Source: Heliopora coerulea (Eukaryota > Cnidaria > Anthozoa > Scleralcyonacea > Helioporidae). From it: a stretch of 64,000 bases of DNA. Position numbers and translations under genes: made by a program. Within the stretch, counting starts at the first letter, position 1; every line of letters starts with the position of its first letter. Below, in pieces: positions 29,530 to 39,270 of the stretch. The notes below the pieces were generated by a model. The model saw nothing but the letters and a program-made list of their open reading frames with translations. It made no database searches and was not told the origin of the DNA. The stretch lies in assembly GCA_030142905.1 (NCBI GenBank), contig JASJOG010000051.1:454501-518500 (forward strand), in the 5' to 3' direction.

Positions 29530-29916
29530 ATGTCCTCTTCCAATTTAAAGAGTGTCTCAGAAAATTACAAACTTTTGCATGACTCATCACATTTAAACGC
29601 GGATGAACTGGATAAACTATACAAAGATGTAGAAGTGTGCCACGAAAATTATTGCAATTGTTTACAAACATATGCGCAAGGTGTTGGTATACCTTATAGT
29701 GCAGTCAAATCTCTTTCAAGAGCATTAAAAAAATATTACAAGACATTTAAGAAAGAATTCACAAAAGAAGAACATTCATCAAAAACCGAGGAAACATCAG
29801 AATTAGAAATCAATAATGATTATACAGATTCAAACTGGCGTGAAATTGGTACATGTAAAGATTGTAGATATGCAATTGTCGACTACGAACCTAATAGCGA
29901 CTCTGATGACTATTAA
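29530..29916 (+). CDS. Polinton accessory protein, unknown function, 128 aa
   Basis: An intact ORF. The N-terminal part has KLLHDSSHLNADELDKLYKD, shared with the broken gene at 29071. Then come a Cys group (CHENYCNC) and a basic helix (KSLSRALKKYYKTFKKEF), followed by an acidic, Glu/Thr/Asp-rich half. CKDC sits near residue 108 and the protein ends in a strongly acidic tail (EPNSDSDDY). Four spaced Cys might bind zinc. No known family recognised; the duplication suggests a locally expanding accessory family. Confidence 0.65.
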   Translation: MSSSNLKSVSENYKLLHDSSHLNADELDKLYKDVEVCHENYCNCLQTYAQGVGIPYSAVKSLSRALKKYYKTFKKEFTKEEHSSKTEETSELEINNDYTDSNWREIGTCKDCRYAIVDYEPNSDSDDY

Positions 29917-29935
29917 GATTCAGACTAATAAAATC

Positions 29936-29967
29936 ACTTAAACATTATTCTATATAACAATAGTATA
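29936..29967 (+). promoter_or_regulatory. Shared upstream block of small genes, copy 4
   Basis: CACTTAAACATTATTCTATATAACAATAGTATA before the ATG at 29968, a looser copy keeping CTTAAA, TTCT and TATATA in order. Confidence 0.5.
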
Positions 29968-30186
29968 ATGACTGAAACAAATAATAAACCAAAACGTGGT
30001 CGTGGAAGACCCAAGAAATATTTCACTGATGAAGAGAGAAAACAAGCAGACAAATGATATGTAAAGGAATGTATGGAAAGAAACCCATTTTATTGTGTGT
30101 TCTGTGACCATACTTATCACATGGTAAGTAAAAGCAAACATATAAAAAGTAAAAAACATATAAGAAATTTTGAAAAGATGATTTAA
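29968..30186 (+). pseudogene. AT-hook plus C2H2 zinc-finger protein, one nonsense break
   Basis: A 72-codon frame with one TGA at 30055-30057. Before the stop is an AT-hook-like KPKRGRGRPKKY motif, which binds the minor groove of AT-rich DNA. After it, in the same frame, is a single C2H2-type finger (CVFCDHTYHMVSKSKHIKSK, final His two residues later). Together this is a compact DNA-binding protein suited to the AT-rich promoters of the element; a regulatory role is inference. A coherent domain on each side argues that this is one gene with a nonsense mutation. Confidence 0.65.
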
Positions 30187-30207
30187 TATTTTTTCTGCGT
30201 TTTTGGC

Positions 30208-30255
30208 TTAAAAGAATAATTTACATTCTATATAGTATAGTATACAGAAAATTTA
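30208..30255 (+). promoter_or_regulatory. Shared upstream block, copy 5, before PolB
   Basis: GCTTAAAAGAATAATTTACATTCT followed by ATATAGTATAGTATAC and ATTTA before the ATG at 30256. Confidence 0.5.
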
Positions 30256-33200
30256 ATGTCGAATAAGATAGACTTTATACAAAGACAGATTACTGATCTT
30301 CAATCTCAACTCAACGCTGAAATATCTAAAACCATTGCAAAACGTACAGGACTCAAAAGGAAGGCCATCGAAAGGAAAGTCGTTAAAAGGATTTCTATCA
30401 AAAGACCTTAAGTGATCAGTGTGGTCAAGAAACCCATCAAAAAACTAATCGCAAAAAGAACAGGTCTTAAAAGAAAGGTCATCAACAAACCTAAAATACA
30501 TGAAGACCCTATAATAGAGAAAAAATAGATGATCAGTTATGGTCTCAATCATGAAAAGCGTTAAAAAATTACACAAAATCATTCGAAATCACAATCATCA
30601 ATAAAAATGACCCATTAATACAACTAAATAGCACTATGTATATTGTTTTAAATAAACAACTGGATGAAATGAAAGGAATCAAACACATTGAAAAATTAAA
30701 AGTAACATTCAAAAAGACCATCGTCAGCAATAATGAGTCTAATACAACATTAAAAACAGCCCATTTCAACAGTAAACCAAAAACAATAATAAACAAAAAT
30801 AAAATAAACGAAAGTATAAAAACATCGAAACAAGAGATATTAAATATAATTGATGTTTGGTTATCAGAAGGTTCTGGATGGGCCGTTGAATCAATTGATA
30901 AGCATTATATAAACATTGTAAAATACAGGCTATTAGAAGGATCATCATATGTTAAACTACCACCAGAGCTAAGAAACCCTGCCAAAGGATTGATAAACCT
31001 TCAGAATAATGATAATGAATGCTTTAGATGGTGTCACATTCGGCATTTGAACCCACAAGAAAAATATCCTCAGAGTGTTAAAAAATGTGACAAAGAATAC
31101 GTAAAAAAATAGATTATACCAATGTAAGCTTTCCAGTGGCACAAAAAGATTACCGAAAAATAGAAATAATGAACAACATTAATATCAATGTGTTTGGATA
31201 TGAAAAACGAGAACCATACCTAGTTTACATATCAAAAGAGAAATTTGATGATACATTAAATCTACTGTTAATCACAAATGAAAAAATCAACACTATGTCC
31301 TCATAAAAGACTTCAATAAGTTCATGTACAACCAAACAAAACACAATTTAGAAAGCATTTTTGCATGTACTGTTTGCAGCGTTTCATTTCTGAAAAAGCC
31401 CTAAATTATCATAAAGAAGACTGCATCACAATCAATGGTACACAGTCTATAAAAATGCCTAAGGCTGGTGATATGGTATATTTCAAAAACTACCAAAAAG
31501 AACTAGCAGCTCCATTTGTAATCTATGCTGATTATGAGGCTATTACAGAAAAAGTACATGGATGTCAGCCAAATAATAATAAATCATATACCGAATCATA
31601 TCAAAAGCATAAAGACTGTGGATATGGCTATAAGGTTGGCTGTCGTTATGATGATAAATACAGTAAACCAGTTCAGATATATAGAGGAGAAAATGCTGTT
31701 CATAAGTTTATGGAAAAAATGTTAAAAGAAGTTAAATGGTGCAAAAAAATGAAATATAAATATTTTAATAAAGACATGATACTAACAAAAGATGATGAGC
31801 TAAATTTCAAGAACGCTGATAAATGTCATATTTGTAATAAAAAATATTCTGAAAAAGATATTCGTGTAAGAGATCATTGTCATATAAATGGAAAATACAG
31901 AGGATCAGCTCATCAAGACTGTAATATTAATTATAGGTTGACTGATAAAATACATGTTATTTTCCACAATTTGAGAGGATATGATAGTCACTTTATAATG
32001 CAGACGATTGGTGAAATAGCTAATAAGCATATATGTAAGAACAAAAAAGGTGAAGAGAAACAGATGGATATCAATGTCATCCTAAATAATATGGAAAAAT
32101 ACATGGCTTTCATGCTTGGAAAACATTTGGTTTCTATCGATAGTATTCAATTCATGAGTTCAGGTCTAGACAAATTAGTAAGCAATCTACCAAATGACGC
32201 TTTCAAATATACTTCTGAAGAAATCAAAAATGCTGAAAAACTAAATCTTATGAAACAAAAAGGTGTCTATCCTTGTGATTACATGGATTCATTCAATAGG
32301 TTCAGTGAAACAAAATTGCCAACTAAAGATCACTTCAACAGCATATTAAACGATGAACATATATCTGATAAGCAATATGTGCGTGCAAACAAAGTATGAA
32401 ATACTTTTAAATTAAAGAATATGGGACAATACCATGACTTATATCTAAAGTCAGACATTCTTTTATTAGCTGATGTATTCGAAAACTTTAGAAAGACTTG
32501 CATGCAATATTATAAACTAGACCCATGTCATTATTTCACAAGTCTTGGATTATCTTGGGATGCAATGTTAAAAATGACTGATATTAAACTAGAACTAATG
32601 ACTGACATAGACATGTTTCAGTACATAGAAAAGGGTATGCGTGGTGGAGTATCTTATATAGCAAATCGTTATGGTAAGGCAAATAATAAATACATGAAAA
32701 AATTACGATGAGAAGGCGCCCTCAAAGTATATTATGTATTTAGATGCTAATAACCTTTATGGATGGGCTATGTCTCAATATTTACCTACTGGTGGTTTCA
32801 GATGGTTAACAGAAAAAGAAATTAACAACATAGACTTGGCTAAATATAAAGAGGATAGTAAAAAATGTGTGATATTAGAAGTTGATCTAGAATACCCACA
32901 AGAATTACATGACCTTCATAATGACTACCCATTAGCACCAGAAAAGATGAAAGTGGCAAAAGAAATGTTATCATCATATTGTGAATCAATAAGAGAAAAA
33001 TATAATATCAACATCGGTCAAGTACATAAATTAATTCCAACCCTAAACAATAAAGAAAAGTATGTTCTCCATTATAGAAACTTACAACTATACATCGATT
33101 TAGGATTGAAAGTAACGAAAGTACATAGAGTATTAGAATTTAATCAATCCCCTTGGTTAAAGAAATACGTAGACTTCAACACTCAGAAAAGAACTAAAGC

Positions 33201-34000
33201 TAAAACCTCTTTTGAGAAAGACTTCTTCAAACTAATGAATAATTCAGTGTTTGGTAAAACTACGGAAAACCTTCGAAAAAGAGTAGGTGTCAAACTTGTA
33301 ACAAACGAGAAAAAACTGATAAAATTAACATCAAAACCAACTTTTGTGATTAGCAAAATCTTTAATGAAAAACTGGTGGCTGTTCATAAGATTAAAGAAA
33401 CTCTAACCCTCAATAGGCCGGCGTATGTGGGTATGTGTATCTTAGATCTTAGTGAGTCATTAATGTATGATTTTCATTATAACTACATTAAACAAAAGTA
33501 TGGTAGCAAAGCAAAATTATTATTCACAGACACAGACTCATTGACTTATGAAATCAAAGCTGAAGATGTTTGTCAAGATTTCTGGAGCGATAAGGATAAA
33601 TTTGATAATAGTGATTATCCAGAAAACTCTCGTTATTTTGATAAAACAAATAAAAAAGTGATTGGAAAGTTTAAAGATGAAGCATCAGGAATCCCAATTA
33701 ATGAGTTTATAGGATTGAGGAGTAAGATGTACTCATACATAAAAGACACCAATGAATGTGGTAAAACAGCTAAAGGCATAAAAAAAGAATGTCATAAAGA
33801 AAAATATTAAACATGAGAATTATAAAGATGTTCTATTCAACAGAAAACAAACTTACCATGAAATGAAAACAATCAGAAGTCAAGATCATCAATTAGGAAG
33901 TTATGAGATAGATAAAATCTCACTCAGCTGTTTTGATGACAAACTTTATCTACATGACAATGGGATGGACAGTTATGCTTATGGTCACCATAAAATTTAA
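30256..34000 (+). pseudogene. Polinton protein-primed family B DNA polymerase, multiply broken
   Basis: The coding stretch is about 1250 codons, the usual Polinton PolB length. The basic N-terminus has two copies of IAKRTGLKRK. A conserved GSGW segment (residue block near 30870) and a CFRWCHIRHLNP block lead to the exonuclease: YADYEAIT (Exo I), a zinc/HNH-like insert (CHIC, DHCH, RGSAHQDCN), NLRGYDSHF (Exo II) and [14 protein letters not shown] (Exo III). The polymerase has motif A YLDANNLYGWAM, motif B KLMNNSVFGKTTEN and motif C FTDTDSL. Breaks: TAA 30409, TAG 30526, phase changes near 30560, 31110, 31290 and 31345, TGA 32397, phase changes near 32705 and 33790. It ends at 34000, touching the right repeat. 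Catalytic motifs are intact but the gene is not translatable. Confidence 0.9.
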
Positions 34001-34254
34001 TTCATTATGGTTTAACTTCATGGGGGTACCAGTGCATTATTAAACAAACTTTGGAAAAATCAGAATGAGCCTAATTTCTAACTCCATCTAAAAATAAGGT
34101 GATTAAGGGACTTAGAAATTAGACCATTTAGGCTTTCGGAAGAAGTATTGCAAAACTTGATGAAAACCATATTGTGGGTAAATTTCTTCGGCCGTAAGTC
34201 GGTTTCCAAAGTCTGTGTAAAAAATGATCTGGTACCCCCATGTTCTATACTATT
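33991..34254. repeat. Polinton right terminal inverted repeat
   Basis: The reverse complement matches the left repeat from its outer end (AATAGTATAGAACATGGGG) to the inner TAAAATTTAATTC block. It carries about 80 extra bases around 34063-34147 (from CAGAATGAGCC to AGAAGTATTG) that are absent from the left copy. Confidence 0.9.
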
Positions 34255-34260
34255 AACGAA
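34255..34260. repeat. Polinton target-site duplication, right copy (AACGAA)
   Basis: Identical to 15020-15025; directly follows the right terminal repeat. Confidence 0.8.
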
Positions 34261-37200
34261 ACACTAGCCTCGTGGTTTGAGTGGTTTTGTAGTGGCACTT
34301 GATGCAATAATCATACACGGTAATAAAGGTTCGGTCTGATATCCCAACAATAAGAAGTGTCGCTCGTTTGAGTCGCAGCCTTGACCAAGAACACTTCTAT
34401 CATAAGACCTGGGGCTAGTTACATAACCAATATAAATACAATAAAGTTCCCAAAATAACGAGGCTTGCTACTTTCGGATGTAGCATCTTTCTCTATCGTT
34501 ACTTTCAGTAGGTCGCTTCTTTCAGGGGGTCGTAACTTTCGGATGGCAAAAATGCGTATCTGAAGTAAATCATGATAAATATTATCAGACTACTGCTTTT
34601 TATTGTACCATCAAAGAGATGTAAATTAGGGACGCATTCCTCCATCCGAGGGCTGTGTCTTCAACTGGTGTCCCCCGGCTCGTCCCCCCAATTTATGTCA
34701 CTAACTTAACCCGCGTCACTAAATCTTAAAAAAATTTCCAACCCGGAACGAAAGCTTTCAAAACAAGCCTCTTTCCTTTTTTCTTAGATCGTACATATTT
34801 TTATCAAAGTGTCACAGCAGCAAAATTCTCATGGAACATATCAAACAAGAAGCAAAGATGAGCATGTCGAAAGATACTTGTGCCATTATAGAAGTTCTGG
34901 AAGAATTCATTACCGAGAAAGGTGGATTTTCGAAAATACGTTTCGCGTCACAGAAAGAAAGATAGCCTGATCAGATACAGTTTTTACTTAAATAACTTAT
35001 AACATCAGGACTGTAAGTCGTCGATTTTAAGTCTGACATTCCTACAAACTGGTTTTACACAAATATTCTTCCTAGAAATTTATGTTGACATTATAGATAT
35101 TGTTCTGTCTGTGTCGTTAATAGCGACAACCGAGGAATGGACACGGTTTACATTTTCAACGTTTGATAAAACGTTTGTTAAGTAAATAGCTTGGTTTAAG
35201 ATGCAGATAGAAATAGGAAAGGAGAATGGAAAGTAGTCGTGCCTCTGTTAGGTTATAAAGGCATGCGGAAAGTTGAAGGTACGGTCGGGTGTTTGCCAGC
35301 TTAAGAAGAACGTTGTGCCCTCCATAACTTATCATATTCTGCTACATTATACGTGAAAACCCCATGCAGAACCGATCGAGTTCATGAACACTGGAATTTC
35401 TGTCATGTTGGGACTAGTCTACTTCATTATGGATAACTACGTGTAGTGTTCTTACTTTGAGTTCTTAACTATTGGAAAGCTTCATTAAAATGTTTCTAAG
35501 AAATATGATCTTCCAATAACAACGCACGGCATGGAACAGGAAGTTAGAGTATTATAACAGGGAGTCAAGAACTTGTGAAAGTCAAAAGAAACTTCGCAAA
35601 TTTCCCAGGAACATTGGTAAAATCCCAAGGAACTTTTCCTTGCAGTTCTCTAAATTTAAAACATAATCAAGCGAAATTCTAACCAATTTAGAAGCTCGAA
35701 GTTGGAACACTTTACCTAGGTTCCTAGCGACCATCTGAAGTATTCTGCGTGCAGAACCAAATTACAACATCATGACTCTCTGTGACACGCCGCGCATTCC
35801 ACACCCTAATACGGTGACGTTGGTATAAATTCTGGTGACTCAAATTCGCGTCAGTTGCGTTGCTAGGATTTGGAAAATGGGGAAGAGAGGGAAAAAAAAA
35901 TAGCTGATGTTCGACGAGATATTCATGATGCCCCAACAGTGATTACGAAGTATTTGTCGTCGGGGGGGATCATATTTATCTTTTATATTTACCTATTGGT
36001 TCAGACTGTTTTATGAAGGTGTACAAATTTATGAAGTGTAGCACCCTGTGAGGGTCTGGGGGCGAGCTCTCGAAGGAAATTTTGAATATTTGAAGTTTCG
36101 TAGATGACCCCTTCCCGCTTTTTGGGAAACCAGCATGCTGGTAAATTTTCAATATTATGGTAACTTTTAGGTACGTGCACTCAGACCCAACCAGAGGGGT
36201 GGGGACAACTGGGGCAGTTTGCCCCGGGCCCCAAACTCGACTGTTGCTTTAGACCCCAAGCACAAGGGGGCTCCCTCAACGTACTGATAAATTTGTTTCC
36301 TTTACGTTTCAAATGAAGTTCAAATAACAGAATAAGATCCGCTACTTTTGTTTAATCGACCCTATTTGTTTATTCATCGAACGCTGGGCCCTTACACTTT
36401 GGTCCAGAGCAGGACACACACACACGTCTTGACCTGAATAGTTATCTTCAGGCTCTCCGCTAAAAAACGCGGTGAAAGCTTTATTGTCAAGCGCAAAATC
36501 GACAAAAATAATTTTTGTAAGGTGGGGGTAAATTTTTATTTTACCCTGGGCCCCACCAAGACTCTGGGCGGGCCTGCGTACACTTCTGGTGCTGTTTTAG
36601 CCTGAATTGTGCCCCTCCCGTCACTAGTGACCTAGCTACGCCCCTGGTTAGACGGTAGCTAAGAACCGATCAAACAAATCAAAATCAATCGAAATCAAGC
36701 AATGAAGACTCACTTCAACGATACAGAATGGTGAATTAGTACTGGTTAATATCATATATGTTGAGAAGAAAATATGTCATCCAAGAAGCTCCTCGTGGCG
36801 ACAAAAATCGTGCACGGACTGAAAACCCTTTTTAGTACAAAAATAGGGGGAAGGGTTACTCTTCCTACTGCTCAGGCCTCTGACTTCCGAAAAGTAACCC
36901 CTCAATAGTTTAACTCTGTTCGGTTGGAATCCGACTCTAGCTAACGCCGGACGATTTTACGCGTCAAAGGGAGAGTTGGTTGACACAGGGACGGCGGAGC
37001 CGGGGGGTCTGCGGGGGCTGTGGCCCCCACACTTTTTTCCAAATGTAATGTTGAAACAACTACGCTTTAAAACACTTGTGAAATTTTCCAGAGAAGCATA
37101 CAAAATGCGGTATTTTTATCTCAAGCCCACCACTCGTAATTCCGCTCCGCCGTCCCTGTGACACAATTCCTTAAAAATTCCTGATGTTTTTCTGTACTCT

Positions 37201-37696
37201 CCATCCTGGAATCAAAGATTTTACTCTGGCATCTGTTAAAGCTTTTTCACTGTTATGGAACTTATTCACATATACCTTTAACAAATCAGCGCTACTTGGG
37301 TCATGATTTCGTTCATATCCATGTCCCCCTCCCTCGAGTGGCTCATGGGTGGAAGACCTTTACCATCCCCCGACGTACAAGTACATCGCTGGCTCAGTGT
37401 AATGGCTACCAAAGCAGAAAGGTAAATGACTTTGGCTTTTTGCCTTGAGTTTAAAGGCCCTTTATTTAATGGAGAAAACTTAAATTGTGGCTCATTATGG
37501 AGAAGGTGAGTTTTAAACCGGGATAACATAACTGGCGGCGAATTCGGGTTGTGATGGGTCGAGGTGACGTCAGATTTTCTTCAGTTGTACTAATTAATTC
37601 TCTAATTATATAAGAAAGAAACATCTGACAAATTGTCAGAACGGATGTTAGAACGCCTTTATTGACTGTGGAGAAACGAATTCTAAAGCTATAACA
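34261..37696. other. Intergenic region between Polinton and PDPK1
   Basis: No gene recognised. A GC-richer patch at 36180-36650 (GGGGCAGTTTGCCCCGGGCC and CCTGGGCCCCACCAAG) looks like part of an old dispersed repeat. A MITE lies at 36986-37158. A CTAACGCCGGACGATTTTAC sequence near 36940 belongs to the CTGGC...GCCAG repeat family seen elsewhere. Confidence 0.45.
36986..37158. mobile_element. MITE with CAGGGACGGCGGAGC ends
   Basis: CAGGGACGGCGGAGC at the left and GCTCCGCCGTCCCTG at the right are exact inverted repeats, flanked by TGACA on both sides (36981-36985 and 37159-37163). The 173-bp size and lack of coding capacity fit a non-autonomous DNA transposon. Superfamily not assigned. Confidence 0.65.
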
Positions 37697-37732
37697 ATGT
37701 CGTGTGATGTAGTATTACTTAATAATGTCAAA
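37697..37732 (+). CDS. PDPK1: Candidate first coding exon of PDPK1
   Basis: ATG in the context ACAATGT, twelve codons (MSCDVVLLNNVK), then the donor GTGAGT. Its phase (0) agrees with the next exon at 39163. Nothing in the short peptide is diagnostic, so this is a phase-compatible guess. Confidence 0.35.
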
Positions 37733-38844
37733 GTGAGTTGTCTGATGCAGAAGTCAAAGATGTGAATATTATTTACATGACTTTCACTACGACATCAGTA
37801 AGCTTTGTTGGACTTTGATGAGCAGAGTTTTGTCTCAGAGTTAGTAAAAGAAAAAAAGCTATTTTATTCTGAGACATTTTTTCAACCGAGGAAGTAACTT
37901 TTGAGGCAATTTTTTATCCGGCATAGCTCACTGAAGATTGTAGCTTTTAAATATAGAATAATATTGGTCCTAATCCGGTAGGTCGTTAAGCCGAATTTGA
38001 TTTATTACAAGATTTTGTACGGTAATTTATCAAATGATGGTATTGTTACTTACTGCATAAGGCTTGGCCCATAGGCTGTATCAGGCTTATTTAATTTGAG
38101 ATGGAAGAATTATAAGAAGTGTTGTATTATCAATGTGAGTACAGATATGTACACAAGATGATGTATACATCTTAAACAATTCAGAAATAATAATTTGATG
38201 TAGCACATGGTAATGAAGATTTCATTTGTACTACTTGAAAGGACACAAGGTGCAAAAACTTTCTTTTTCATTTAGCGATTAGGGCTTAAGGTTTGGCAAA
38301 ACAAACAGGGATAAGATTGTACTTCAGTATCATAAATTATAAAATGTGTGGTAGCATTTTACCAGGCTAACTGAGCAGCAAACATGTTTTTAAACTTTTA
38401 TTGTTGACTTTGAATTTTTGATCTCTTATTTAAAACATTTTGAAAACAAGTGAGCCCATTAAGGGACAAGGGTGCTTTAGAGAACTTTATTCTGGCCAAT
38501 GCCAGATAATTTTATTGAGCTAAGTGGGATGGCCTGTTCTCTTTGTTGAATAAAGTTGTCTGAAATTAACAAAATGCAATAAATATAAAAAAATATATAT
38601 GCCATTCCTACCTGGAATGGGTTCAATGATATTGTAATATATAACCACAGTATGTAATTATGATATCATTTACTATTATACCATGTAATATCATATAATA
38701 TCATATACTCAGGGGGTGCTGGTGTCACAGTTGTAGTACACATGCCTCTCATCACTGTGACTAGGGTTCATTTTTGGCTCCTTGCCATCATCTGATTTAC
38801 CAAGCATTACAAGTCTTCTTCAGGTACTCTTTACAAGTACTTCT

Positions 38845-39105
38845 TCGGGTAGAGAAAACAGCTTAGCTAGCTGATAGGGTTATGTGGTATAAACAGACAT
38901 TTTTTGTGATTCTTAAAGATCAGAAATTTTTCGTGATAATCTGACACTGCAGAAGTTAATCGAAAAATATTGGCTGAAGCAGGATTTAAACTTGTACCCT
39001 TGGGATACCAGTCCACCACTTGAGTTAACATTTTTCAGTTGACTTTGGCAGTATCAGATTATCATGAAAAATTTCTGTTCATGTGTCTCTGAGGATGATT
39101 CTTAA
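38845..39105. repeat. Dispersed repeat, copy A
   Basis: CAGCTTAGCTAGCTGATAGG at 38860 and the later stretch with GTTAACATTTTTCAGTTGAC and CTGAGGATGATTC recur in two pieces at 44325-44355 and 44985-45180. The inner part contains an inverted tRNA-like B box (GCAGGATTTAAACTTGTACC). Confidence 0.55.
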
Positions 39106-39162
39106 TGATTAATTAGCCTCACGTTATTTTTCCAGTTTTTCTTTTGAACACTCTATTTTCAG

Positions 39163-39270
39163 CCGGGCAATCCACAACCAGCTCCTGCTCCTCAACAGGC
39201 ACCTAAAAAGAAGAAACAACCACAGGATTTTGTGTTTGGAAAAATTCTTGGGGAAGGCTCGTATTCAACT
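39163..39270 (+). CDS. PDPK1: PDPK1 exon: N-terminal linker and glycine loop
   Basis: Acceptor TATTTTCAG, donor GTGAGT, 36 codons. It encodes a Pro/Gln-rich linker, a KKKK basic stretch, [16 protein letters not shown]: the start of the kinase domain and its glycine-rich loop. Confidence 0.93.

Larger units (their letters stand above)
15026..34254. mobile_element. Polinton (Maverick) element, complete length, decayed
   Basis: A 19.2-kb virus-like DNA transposon. Support: terminal inverted repeats at 15026-15210 and 33991-34254; a 6-bp target duplication; and the Polinton core set (protein-primed PolB, RVE-type integrase with chromodomain, A32/FtsK-like packaging ATPase, double jelly-roll major capsid protein, probable minor capsid protein). 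Genes form two divergent blocks: minus strand 15.2-21.0 kb and plus strand 21.0-34.0 kb, with a shared AT-rich start region around 20964-20987. PolB stops at the inner edge of the right repeat, as expected. I could not recognise the adenain-like cysteine protease. MCP, minor capsid, PolB, fibre and several accessory genes are broken, so this copy is not autonomous. Confidence 0.95.
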
